Source: Pseudolactococcus hodotermopsidis
Lineage (GTDB): Bacteria; Bacillota; Bacilli; Lactobacillales; Streptococcaceae
DNA: 48,504 nucleotides
Direction: 5' to 3'
NCBI RefSeq assembly: GCF_011170085.1
Contig: NZ_BLLI01000009.1
Coordinates: forward strand, 1 to 48,504
The position numbers were made by a program, and so were the translations under genes. The notes below the pieces were generated by a model. The model saw only the letters and a list, made by a program, of their open reading frames with translations, did not search any database and had not been told where the DNA came from. Shown here one piece after another: positions 42,044-48,504 of the stretch (the stretch's first letter is position 1; every line of letters starts with the position of its first letter).

Positions 42044-43549
42044 TCAATGCGCCACCATTTCCTGTGCGACTTCCTCTGGAGAAAGGTCGCTAGGATAATA
42101 AGTCGGCCAATTTTCAAGTTCATCTAAAAGCGCCTCTTGGCTCTCATTGCCATAATAAATATGGAAATGCTCAGCTTTCGTTGGTGCAATACTATGGTCG
42201 CTAAATTGGAAATACTTGAAAGCACCGTTGGTCTCGCCAACCGCCTCAAACATAAAACGAACGCCCCGATTGCCTTCTTCGTAGTCTAAAATTTTCTTGC
42301 CCACATATTTGTAAGTCGCTGTATGCGCCTTGCCTTTGATGTAAAAAGTCACTTTATCGCCTTTGATGTCAATTTTATCAACATCAGACTTGTAACCATT
42401 TTCATAGTAAGCCTTGTATTCTTCAGCTGTCATATCCTTGTTGCGCAAGGCTTTATAGCTCATCACTTGGTCAAGCGCGCCTGTTTCAAGCAAAGGATAA
42501 ACCGATTGCCACTCACCCGCCCAATCAGAAAGCGCACGATCTTTGATTTGCGAATCTTTGAAATAGCCTTGAGAAATTGTCTTTTCGACAGCTTTTTCTG
42601 GTGCAATTTCAGTCACTTTAGAGACAGCATTTGTCGTTTTTTCAAGATTAGCAAGATTTTCTTTCATCACAGAAATATAATCTTCCCCCGCCTTAATCTG
42701 CTCTTGGGTCAATGATTCCAAGGGATTCAGCGGTAAAATCTTGACATTTGCCTCATCAGCCAAGGTTTTTGCAACCTTATCAGAGGCATTTTCCTCAAAA
42801 TAAATGTAGTGAATCTCATTTTTTTCGACATAGGCTTTGAGGTCTTTGAGACGCGTTGCAGACGGCTCAGTCTCAGGGTCAATCCCCGATACAGAGACCT
42901 GATTTAAACCGTAAGATAGCGCCAAATAGGCAAATGCTGCATGTTGCGTGACAAAATTCTTCTGTTTCGCCTCACTGAGACTTGTCCGATAATCCTCGTC
43001 AAGTGCTGTGAGCTTTTCTAAATATGCTGCAGCATTTGCCGTGAAAGCCGTTTTTTTATCGGGAAACTGCTTGATTAAGCTATCACGAATCGTCTCAACC
43101 TCTTTGATAGCAAACGCTGGCGACAGCCAAACATGCGGATCAAGCGCATGCTCATGACCGACTCCCTCATCTTCCTCATCATGCGAACCCGCTAGGAGTA
43201 AAATTCCCTCAGACGCTTTGATAAGGTCAACATCAGTCATCTCTTTCGTCGTTTTGGCGACCCAAGTCTCCATATTCTCATTGTTATAGACAAAAGCATC
43301 CGACTCTTGAATCGCCGCCACATCCTTGGCAGACGGCTCAAAATCATGCGGTTCGATACCCGGCTTGACCAAGACCGAAACTTCGCCCTCATCACCAACA
43401 ACACCTTTGGTAAATGCTTGCATAGGATAAAAAGTCGTCACGATTTGCAATTTATCAGACTTTTGATCGCTATCACCTGCATTTGAACAAGCAAAAAGTG
43501 ATAAACTAGCTGCAGCAGTCAAAAGACCAAATAATAATTTCTTTTTCAA
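42044..43549 (-). CDS. adcA: zinc-binding lipoprotein AdcA with ZinT domain
   Basis: A 501-residue extracytoplasmic zinc receptor. The signal peptide has a lipobox with Cys21 (SLSLFAC). Residues about 35-310 form the ZnuA-like cluster A-I domain with zinc-ligand histidines (GIEPHDFEPS, DPHVWLSP, THHA-like QHAAF) and a short acidic/His loop (SHDEEDEGVGHEH). From about 335 the ZinT domain follows (WAGEWQSVYPLLETG, HFHIYYG). The start is TTG, 8 bases after AGGAG. Promoter overlaps two AdcR/ZitR boxes, so it is expressed under zinc starvation. The permease and ATPase genes are elsewhere. Confidence 0.95.
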   Translation of the reverse strand: MKKKLLFGLLTAAASLSLFACSNAGDSDQKSDKLQIVTTFYPMQAFTKGVVGDEGEVSVLVKPGIEPHDFEPSAKDVAAIQESDAFVYNNENMETWVAKTTKEMTDVDLIKASEGILLLAGSHDEEDEGVGHEHALDPHVWLSPAFAIKEVETIRDSLIKQFPDKKTAFTANAAAYLEKLTALDEDYRTSLSEAKQKNFVTQHAAFAYLALSYGLNQVSVSGIDPETEPSATRLKDLKAYVEKNEIHYIYFEENASDKVAKTLADEANVKILPLNPLESLTQEQIKAGEDYISVMKENLANLEKTTNAVSKVTEIAPEKAVEKTISQGYFKDSQIKDRALSDWAGEWQSVYPLLETGALDQVMSYKALRNKDMTAEEYKAYYENGYKSDVDKIDIKGDKVTFYIKGKAHTATYKYVGKKILDYEEGNRGVRFMFEAVGETNGAFKYFQFSDHSIAPTKAEHFHIYYGNESQEALLDELENWPTYYPSDLSPEEVAQEMVAH

Positions 43550-43571
43550 AAATATCTCCTTGTCAAATTAG

Positions 43572-43618
43572 TTTACCAGTTAAGTATATCATCAAAAAAA
43601 ATATTGTCAACTGGTAAA
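43572..43618 (-). promoter_or_regulatory. adcA promoter with two AdcR/ZitR operators
   Basis: Minus-strand TTGACA (43605-43610) and TATACT (43583-43588), spacer 16. The boxes TTTACCAGTTAA (43572-43583) and TCAACTGGTAAA (43607-43618) cover the -10 side and the -35 and fit the AdcR consensus TTAACYRGTTAA with few mismatches. Binding would block the polymerase. Confidence 0.85.
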
Positions 43619-43623
43619 TTACC

Positions 43624-43743
43624 TTATGTGCGTTTTTTGTTACGATTGTGTTCCCGAATCACACGCAAAGCAGCCTTGCGAATCTTGATACTAGGACTTT
43701 TCAAACGACGGTAAGCCGTTGGTAAATCTTGTGGTTTAGCCAT
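43624..43743 (-). CDS. 39-residue basic protein at the zinc locus
   Basis: A small ORF with a strong AAGGAGG Shine-Dalgarno. It reads MAKPQDLPTAYRRLKSPSIK and continues with a Lys/Arg-rich helix (KAALRVIREHNRNKKRT). It resembles short basic streptococcal proteins annotated as putative metal-homeostasis proteins, from memory only. Its composition (14 of 39 residues Lys or Arg) also suits a ribosome-associated peptide. Its stop is 6 bases from the distal adcA operator, and its leader is copy 3 of the repeated element also found at lysA. Confidence 0.7.
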   Translation of the reverse strand: MAKPQDLPTAYRRLKSPSIKIRKAALRVIREHNRNKKRT

Positions 43744-43753
43744 TTTTCCTCCT

Positions 43754-43878
43754 TATTTGAATTTCAAGCTAACTTTCTAGGAAAATAGACAATTTGTCCG
43801 CACAAACTACGTTCACTTACGGCTCTTCCTAATTTTCACGAAAGTTTGCGACTTCATCGCACCGCTTTCAATATCATG
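43754..43878 (-). repeat. LAC-leader element, copy 3
   Basis: 125-bp copy with the same boundaries as the lysA copies, adjoining the Shine-Dalgarno of the 39-residue gene. The apical stem on the minus strand is TGAAC/GTTTG, keeping pairing through U.G and G.U. The second stem is GCGAT/GTCGC, again with a U.G in place of the C-G of copy 1. Confidence 0.72.
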
Positions 43879-43937
43879 ATTTATTTTTGTTTGGTAAATG
43901 TCAATTGGATAATTAACAATTCTTAGCAGAAAAGATA

Positions 43938-43958
43938 GTTTACATTAATTATGTAAAC
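43938..43958. repeat. palindrome (TTTACATA family, shorter variant g)
   Basis: GTTTACAT and ATGTAAAC arms with a 5-nt centre; outer GATA/TATC bases can extend pairing. It is downstream of the rpsN structured region. Confidence 0.5.
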
Positions 43959-43970
43959 ACGGTATCTTGT

Positions 43971-44117
43971 GGTGCTGAACGCTCATTAACACTTTTTATA
44001 ATCCAGTTTTTAATGAGCAACACCTAGGGAAAAAGACAAATTTTAGAACCTGCGCAAACGCAGAACCTTAAAATTTTCTATTTTCCTACGGTGCTGAACA
44101 CTCATTAACACTTTTTA
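43971..44117. repeat. structured intergenic element bounded by 28-bp direct repeats
   Basis: Direct repeats at 43971-43998 and 44090-44117 (27 of 28 identical, beginning GGTGCTGAAC) flank two hairpins. The first pairs GCTCATTAA (43981-43989) with TTAATGAGC (44010-44018), plus GGTG with CACC. The second is a long stem: TAGGGAAAA/TTTTCCTA, AAATTTTA/TAAAATTT and CTGCG/CGCAG around a CAAA loop. It occupies the space between rpsN and the 39-residue gene, and could be a MITE-like insert or a processed RNA. Confidence 0.6.
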
Positions 44118-44120
44118 GAC

Positions 44121-44390
44121 TTACCAACTTGCCTTTTTCACGCCTGGAATCTGTCCCAAATGTGCATGCTTGCGGAAATTAATCCGACTCATGCCAAATT
44201 TGCGCATGTAAGCATTGGGACGACCATCAATCATATCGCGATTTTTCAAGCGATTGGGATTGCTATCGCGAGGCAATTTACGTAAGCCCTCAATATCACC
44301 CTTCGCTTTCAATTCTTGGCGAATTTCAGCATACTGAACAATCAGTGCTTTTTGCCGATTGTACTTGGCAATTTTTGACTTTTTAGCCAT
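44121..44390 (-). CDS. rpsN: zinc-independent ribosomal protein S14 paralogue
   Basis: An 89-residue S14 of the long, C-minus type: [14 protein letters not shown] start, [25 protein letters not shown] core, and no CxxC zinc motifs. Such copies replace the zinc-binding S14 when zinc is scarce, freeing zinc. GGAGAAGTC precedes the ATG at 44390, preferred over an in-frame upstream ATG. It is driven by a double-operator promoter almost identical to that of adcA, with a long leader of about 160 bases. Confidence 0.94.
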   Translation of the reverse strand: MAKKSKIAKYNRQKALIVQYAEIRQELKAKGDIEGLRKLPRDSNPNRLKNRDMIDGRPNAYMRKFGMSRINFRKHAHLGQIPGVKKASW

Positions 44391-44548
44391 GACTTCTCCT
44401 TTCAAAATATTGAGATAACTACTTTGAAGCTATTACAATCAAGCGCAAAATCAATACAGTTTTTTGATAATTTAACCAACTATTGAGTTATCAAATAATC
44501 TTGCATAGCATTTTCGTACTTGGTCAAGTATAGGCATTCGCAAATTAG

Positions 44549-44596
44549 TTTACCAGTTAAGTATATCATGACAAAAAAATAATGTCAACTGGTAAA
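44549..44596 (-). promoter_or_regulatory. rpsN promoter with two AdcR/ZitR operators
   Basis: Boxes TTTACCAGTTAA (44549-44560) and TCAACTGGTAAA (44585-44596) are identical to those of adcA. -35 TTGACA (44583-44588) and -10 TATACT (44560-44565), spacer 17. Predicted start near 44553, giving a leader of about 160 bases; it includes an unsupported 21-codon ORF from 44537 and a TTGATAA/TTATCAA stem. Confidence 0.85.
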
Positions 44597-44618
44597 CATT
44601 ATTTTTGTTAATCTAACA

Positions 44619-45812
44619 TTATTTTAAATTAAGCAAATACGCCCGAACTTGACTCATAAAGTAAAGAGACCCTGTAATCAAATAAATATCATCAGCATTT
44701 CTAGGCGTTTCAACAAACTCTCGCCAATCATCAAGCCAAGTAACGTCCGAAATCCCTGCCACATCGCTAGACACAATCGTCTTAGGATAATCAAAAGTCG
44801 TCAAAGTCAGCTTGACATTTGGAATCGTTCGTAAAAGCCGAATCATTTCATGAAAATCTTTTCGTTGCAAGGCTGAAAAAAGAATCCTCACGTTTTGGCT
44901 ACCGTCAAATTCAGTAATCAAACGTTTAATTGCGGGGATATTGTGCGCGCCATCAAGAATAAACCCGTTGAGATTCTCCATTCTAGCAGGCCAAAAAGTT
45001 TGTTTCAATCCTTGAACAATTTTCCCATCATTTGGTGTCAAATTCAATTTTTCAGCCAAAATATCGAAAATTTTGACAGCAAGCGCAGCGTTTTCTTGTT
45101 GATACTGACCATGTAGACTAAGCTCAAAGACTTGCGATTGAGGACGGAAAATCGGTGCCTTTTCAGTCTCAGCTTTTGCAGCAATGACTTGAAGCACTTC
45201 ATCTGATACATTTCCGACAACAACTGGCACAGCATGTTTAATAATGCCTGCTTTTTCACTCGCAATTTTTTCAATCGTATCGCCCAAAATATCCTGATGA
45301 TCCATACCAATCGTTACAATAGCCGATACAAGTGGTGTAATCACATTTGTCGAATCATAAAGACCGCCAAGTCCGACTTCTATTAGTGCAATATCAACTT
45401 TTTTTTGATAAAAATACTGGAAACCAATGGCTGTTAAAATCTCAAATTCAGTAATATTGGCAAGATTTTCATCCTTATCCATTTCCAAAACTAGAGGTTT
45501 GATAACTGCGACTATCGAATCAAGTTCATCATCTGAAATAAAGCCACCATTTATCGCAATTCGCTCGTTAAAAATCTCGATATAAGGCGAGGTGAAAGTG
45601 CCGACTTTTAGGTCATATTGCTGCAAAATATTAGACAAAAAGCTAACTGTTGAGCCTTTGCCATTGGTGCCAGCGATATGGACAGTTTTCAGCTTATTTT
45701 GTGGGTTATCCAGCGCCTCTAACAGGTAATTAATCCGCAACAGACCAGGTTTGATACCGAATTTCAGTCGCGAATGTATCCACTTTATACTTGCATTACT
45801 CACTTTTTTCAA
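44619..45812 (-). CDS. folC: folylpolyglutamate synthase / dihydrofolate synthase
   Basis: A 397-residue Mur-ligase-like enzyme adding glutamate to folates. The ATP loop is HIAGTNGKGSTVSFL; TSPYIEIFNERI and EVGLGGLYDSTN are family hallmarks; the C-terminal domain has LDGAHNIPA. The start is taken as TTG at 45812, very close to AAAGGAGG; a GTG three codons later is an alternative. It overlaps the end of aldB by 17 bases. Confidence 0.93.
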   Translation of the reverse strand: MKKVSNASIKWIHSRLKFGIKPGLLRINYLLEALDNPQNKLKTVHIAGTNGKGSTVSFLSNILQQYDLKVGTFTSPYIEIFNERIAINGGFISDDELDSIVAVIKPLVLEMDKDENLANITEFEILTAIGFQYFYQKKVDIALIEVGLGGLYDSTNVITPLVSAIVTIGMDHQDILGDTIEKIASEKAGIIKHAVPVVVGNVSDEVLQVIAAKAETEKAPIFRPQSQVFELSLHGQYQQENAALAVKIFDILAEKLNLTPNDGKIVQGLKQTFWPARMENLNGFILDGAHNIPAIKRLITEFDGSQNVRILFSALQRKDFHEMIRLLRTIPNVKLTLTTFDYPKTIVSSDVAGISDVTWLDDWREFVETPRNADDIYLITGSLYFMSQVRAYLLNLK

Positions 45813-46506
45813 TATCCTCCTTTAATTCGTCAAGATTGAGCTTGGCAAACAGATACTTGCGATCTTGCACAGGAAAACGCTGATCAAGTTGGTCAACAGC
45901 GCCCACTTCGACGATGCCTTCCGCAATCGTGTAATCAATAACATGACCGCCAAATGTGTGATCATCCGTGATAAAATGCAGATGATAGCCAGCAACACTC
46001 ACGCCGTGAAACATCTCAGGTGTCCAAATGCCAACAATCGTGCCAGTCACGTTTTCAATCGTGTATTCTGGCTGACTTTCCGCCACCTCTGCAAATTTCA
46101 GACCTGCTTTTGCCTTGGGAATCATACGCACGTGCATTTTGGTAAATGTGCCATGAATTTTGATGGAGCGAAAAAGATTAGCACCATCATAATAAGCCTC
46201 AATTCGTGCTTGGAGTTCGTCAGAAGTTGCTTCATAGCGCTGCTTAAAAATAACTTCAGCTTGATGAAAAACAACTGCTGCATAAGGGACTTTGACATCT
46301 GCTTTGACTTCGGTAATCGTCTTATCGCCACGTGCTTGGTAGGCTTTACCGTCAAGAACAATCAGCTCGCCGTCAATTTCATCTAGTGTACCAATGCCTA
46401 AATTGCCATGCTCTAGCAATTCACCAATCGTCAGACTGCCCTCGAAAAGCCCACTCATGAGCGCTGACAATGTATTATATTGAAAAAGTTTTATGGGTTC
46501 AGACAA
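45796..46506 (-). CDS. aldB: alpha-acetolactate decarboxylase
   Basis: A 236-residue enzyme turning alpha-acetolactate into acetoin. It has LFQYNTLSALMSGLFEGSLT, GTLDEIDGELIVLDGKAYQ, and the zinc-ligand region GYHLHFITDDHTFGGHVIDY. I place the start at a TTG (46506): AAAGGAAA lies 7 bases before it, and it gives MSEPIKLFQYN, matching how I remember lactococcal AldB starting; an ATG at 46524 in frame has no Shine-Dalgarno. In Lactococcus AldB also diverts acetolactate from Leu/Val synthesis. It follows alsS with a palindrome between. Confidence 0.92.
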   Translation of the reverse strand: MSEPIKLFQYNTLSALMSGLFEGSLTIGELLEHGNLGIGTLDEIDGELIVLDGKAYQARGDKTITEVKADVKVPYAAVVFHQAEVIFKQRYEATSDELQARIEAYYDGANLFRSIKIHGTFTKMHVRMIPKAKAGLKFAEVAESQPEYTIENVTGTIVGIWTPEMFHGVSVAGYHLHFITDDHTFGGHVIDYTIAEGIVEVGAVDQLDQRFPVQDRKYLFAKLNLDELKEDIEKSE

Positions 46507-46531
46507 ACTTCTATTTCCTTTCATTTTTCGG

Positions 46532-46557
46532 TTTTACATAATTTAATTTATGTAAAA
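46532..46557. repeat. palindrome between alsS and aldB (TTTACATA family, copy h)
   Basis: TTTTACATA and TATGTAAAA arms with an 8-nt centre, 46 bases after the alsS stop and 26 before the aldB TTG. It may partly separate alsS and aldB expression. Confidence 0.55.
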
Positions 46558-46602
46558 TAACGATTTTAGCAACAAGTTACACCTATATTTTTATCATTTT
46601 CA

Positions 46603-48261
46603 TCAATAAAATTCATCTGGTAATATTGTTTCGCCAAGTTTGATATTATCTTTGTAATCAATCGGAATGTCAATGATGACTGGTCCAGTCGTCGCCTCAA
46701 GATTGCCCAGAACTTCTGCCAAATCGGTTTTATTTGTCACACGGATACCCGTAGCACCAAAAGCCTCAGCGTATTTGACATAATCAACAGCTCCGAAATC
46801 AACACCCGATGAACGACCATATTTCATAATTTCTTGGAACTCAACCATATTGTAATGCCCATCATTCCAAATAATGTGAATAATTGGTAACTTAAGACGA
46901 ACTGCGGTTTCAAGTTCTTGCGCTGAAAATAGAAAACCACCGTCTCCAGAAATAGAGTAAACTTTTTTGTTAGGGCGCAATAAAGCAGCAGAAATCGCCC
47001 AAGGCAATGCGACACCAAGAGTCTGCATACCATTTGAAAAAAGCAAATGACGCGGTTCATAAGATTTGAAATGGCGCGCCATCCAGATATAGTGACTGCC
47101 TATATCAACGGTAACTGTCTCATCGTCCTTGACAGTAGCTTGAAAAACGTCAATAAAATCCAATGGATGTAAACGATTTTTTTCAGAATGACGGTCAAAA
47201 TCTTGGCTTTCAAGAATTTTTCGCAAGCCGTCTAAATACGCAATACTTCCCTCAGGAATCTTATAACCACGCACTGCAGGAATCAAATTCTCTAAAGTTT
47301 GCGCCATGTCGCCAATCAGTTCGCGTTCAGGTTGATAGTAAGTATCAATCTCAGCCAGTGCCGTATCAATGACAATCACACGACTGTCGATTTCAGCATT
47401 CCAGTTTCGTGCCTCATATTCAATCGGGTCATAGCCAATCGCTATAACAAGGTCAGATTTTTTCAGCAACATATCGCCAGGTTGATTGCGAAAAAGACCG
47501 ACACGTCCGAAAAAATTGTGTATCAAATCGCGTGAAATCACGCCAGCACCTTGGAAAGTCTCAACAACTGGCAGATTAACATGGGTCAACAACTCGCGAA
47601 CTGCCTGAGTTACAGGTGCTGACGACGCACCACTGCCAAGCAATAAAACGGGCAAGACAGCATTTTTAATAGCTTGTGCCAGATAGTTGATGTCGTCGAT
47701 AGAGGCATTACCGAGTTTTGGTGCATTTAGCGGTTTGATAGCGGCAACTTCGACCTTGCTATCTACAACATCTTGGGGAATGGAGATGAAACTCGCGCCA
47801 GGCTTACCCGACTTAGAGAGTCGGTAGGCATTCGCCATAATCTCCGAGAGCGTGTTTGGATCTTGGACTTCCGCTGAGTATTTGGTAATCGGTTCAAAAA
47901 GTGCCGCATTGTTCATTGATTGGTGCGTGCGTTTGAGCAAATCACCACGTTTGACTTGACCACCAATCGCCAAAACTGCATCGCCCTCAGCTGTCGCAGT
48001 CACTAAACCTGTGGCTAAATTTGACGCACCTGGACCAGAGGTCGCGATAACGACACCTGGCTCGCCAGTAATACGGCCAACTGCTTGTGCCATGAAAGCA
48101 GCATTTTGCTCATGACGAGCAACGATTAGCTCTGGCCCTTTGTCCTCTAAAGTATCGAAAACCTTATCAATTTTCGCACCTGGAATACCAAAAATGTATT
48201 TAACATTGTGGTTAATGAGCGAATCTACAATGAGATCCGCTCCGAATTTATCTGTTGTCAT
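46603..48261 (-). CDS. alsS: catabolic acetolactate synthase
   Basis: A 552-residue ThDP enzyme condensing two pyruvates to alpha-acetolactate. Features: [13 protein letters not shown], catalytic Glu in [26 protein letters not shown], and ThDP motif [17 protein letters not shown]...WNDGHYN. It lacks an obvious FAD-dependent regulatory partner gene, in line with the pH 6-type catabolic AlsS. The start is the ATG at 48261 (N-terminus [12 protein letters not shown]), with AGGGAG 5 bases before; an open stretch upstream is repeat DNA. The Shine-Dalgarno and the A of the ATG are paired in a hairpin. Confidence 0.95.
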   Translation of the reverse strand: MTTDKFGADLIVDSLINHNVKYIFGIPGAKIDKVFDTLEDKGPELIVARHEQNAAFMAQAVGRITGEPGVVIATSGPGASNLATGLVTATAEGDAVLAIGGQVKRGDLLKRTHQSMNNAALFEPITKYSAEVQDPNTLSEIMANAYRLSKSGKPGASFISIPQDVVDSKVEVAAIKPLNAPKLGNASIDDINYLAQAIKNAVLPVLLLGSGASSAPVTQAVRELLTHVNLPVVETFQGAGVISRDLIHNFFGRVGLFRNQPGDMLLKKSDLVIAIGYDPIEYEARNWNAEIDSRVIVIDTALAEIDTYYQPERELIGDMAQTLENLIPAVRGYKIPEGSIAYLDGLRKILESQDFDRHSEKNRLHPLDFIDVFQATVKDDETVTVDIGSHYIWMARHFKSYEPRHLLFSNGMQTLGVALPWAISAALLRPNKKVYSISGDGGFLFSAQELETAVRLKLPIIHIIWNDGHYNMVEFQEIMKYGRSSGVDFGAVDYVKYAEAFGATGIRVTNKTDLAEVLGNLEATTGPVIIDIPIDYKDNIKLGETILPDEFY

Positions 48262-48317
48262 AGCTACTCCCTTAATGATTGAACGACGAAGTCGTGAAGA
48301 GTTTAGGGAAGTAGCTA
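48259..48317 (-). promoter_or_regulatory. SD-sequestering hairpin of alsS
   Basis: On the minus strand TAGCTACTTCCCT (48317-48305) pairs with AGGGAGTAGCTA (48272-48261), with one bulge; the 3' arm holds the Shine-Dalgarno AGGGAG and the A of the ATG. The loop contains a second stem ACGAC-GAA-GTCGT (48283-48295). Translation should be low unless the stem opens. Confidence 0.7.
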
Positions 48318-48504
48318 TGCACAACGTGCCTTAGCGGTTTACCGCTTAGGCGTTGGGTTAGCTACTCCCTTAATGATTGAACGACGAAGTCGTGAAGAGT
48401 TTAGGGAAGTAGCTATGCACAACGTGCCTTAGCGGTTTACCGCTTAGGCGTTGGGTTAGCTACTCCCTTAATGATTGAACGACGAAGTCGTGAAGAGTTT
48501 AGGG
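48263..48504. repeat. 98-bp perfect tandem repeat, 2.5 copies, cut by the window edge
   Basis: Units at 48263-48360 and 48361-48458 are identical, and the first 46 bases of a third unit (48459-48504) also match. Each unit has the long hairpin described for alsS and a second one: CAACG, 2 bases, CCTTAGCGG, TTTA, CCGCTTAGG, CGTTG (48322-48355). An alternative small stem GCAC-AAC-GTGC (48319-48329) competes with the second. Identity of copies and the exact stop at the window end suggest an assembly boundary in a longer or repeated array. Confidence 0.9.

Noticed and set aside
44472-44537. 21-codon upstream ORF in the rpsN leader
   Set aside because: No Shine-Dalgarno and no recognisable similarity; noted only as a possibility in the rpsN promoter entry.
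48262-48324. 21-residue N-terminal extension of AlsS
   Set aside because: It is encoded by the tandem repeat, lacks a ribosome site, and the family begins at MTTDKFG-like sequence.
48263-48504. Tandem repeat as a CRISPR array
   Set aside because: The 98-bp units are identical throughout with no variable spacers, and no cas genes are present.

Overview
The window reads as a chromosomal segment of a low-GC Gram-positive coccus of the Streptococcaceae, most likely Lactococcus in the broad sense. Supporting features are the acetolactate synthase / acetolactate decarboxylase pair (diacetyl-acetoin pathway), MurT/GatD peptidoglycan amidation, an HdiR-type SOS repressor, the class Ib nrdHIEF operon, an AdcA zinc lipoprotein with a C-terminal ZinT domain, a perfect CodY box at ilvE and NrdR boxes at nrdH. 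The species is not determinable by eye; a L. raffinolactis/L. piscium-type lineage is only a guess. The right edge stops inside a perfect 98-bp tandem repeat, which looks like a contig end.

Layout. 0-3 kb: lysA and trmFO, separated by two tandem copies of an intergenic element. 3.2-8.1 kb: a Bce-type peptide-sensing/detoxification module (histidine kinase, response regulator, FtsX-family permease, ATPase) with a decayed YxeA-like gene at its head and a second, divergent gene remnant. 8.1-13 kb: a truncated unknown ORF, a YdeI-like protein, pheA-aroK, then ffh and ylxM with an AT-rich HEPN-like gene wedged between them. 13-18 kb: an operon of a flavodoxin-oxidoreductase fusion, a two-TM protein and a PgaC-like glycosyltransferase, plus a single-pass membrane protein. 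18-20.4 kb: an OmpR/PhoR-type two-component system. 20.5-30.8 kb: housekeeping genes (ilvE, mscS-like, rnhB, rbgA, a beta-hydroxyacid dehydrogenase, murT-gatD, glmS, hdiR, plsY). 30.8-34.6 kb: nrdHIEF. 35-42 kb: a three-gene macrolide-exporter/FtsX-like ABC system. 42-44.6 kb: a zinc-starvation locus (adcA, a 39-residue basic protein, zinc-independent rpsN) with identical double AdcR-type operators. 44.6-48.3 kb: folC, aldB, alsS.

Non-coding structure is the richest part. (1) A roughly 125-144 bp element occurs three times, twice in tandem before lysA and once before the 39-residue gene; it abuts the Shine-Dalgarno of both genes. Two of its stems vary by compensatory changes that keep pairing as G.U only in the minus-strand transcript, so it is a good candidate for an undescribed structured leader RNA. 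(2) A palindrome with TTTACATA and TATGTAAA arms at a fixed 8-nt spacing recurs six times, plus two variants, nearly always at gene ends. (3) The alsS start codon and Shine-Dalgarno are buried in a long hairpin that belongs to a perfect 98-bp tandem repeat. (4) Several genes start about 7 nt after an extended -10 box with no Shine-Dalgarno, predicting leaderless mRNAs. (5) The ffh Shine-Dalgarno is separated from its ATG by a perfect 10-bp hairpin. No tRNA, rRNA, CRISPR array, insertion sequence or prophage was found.
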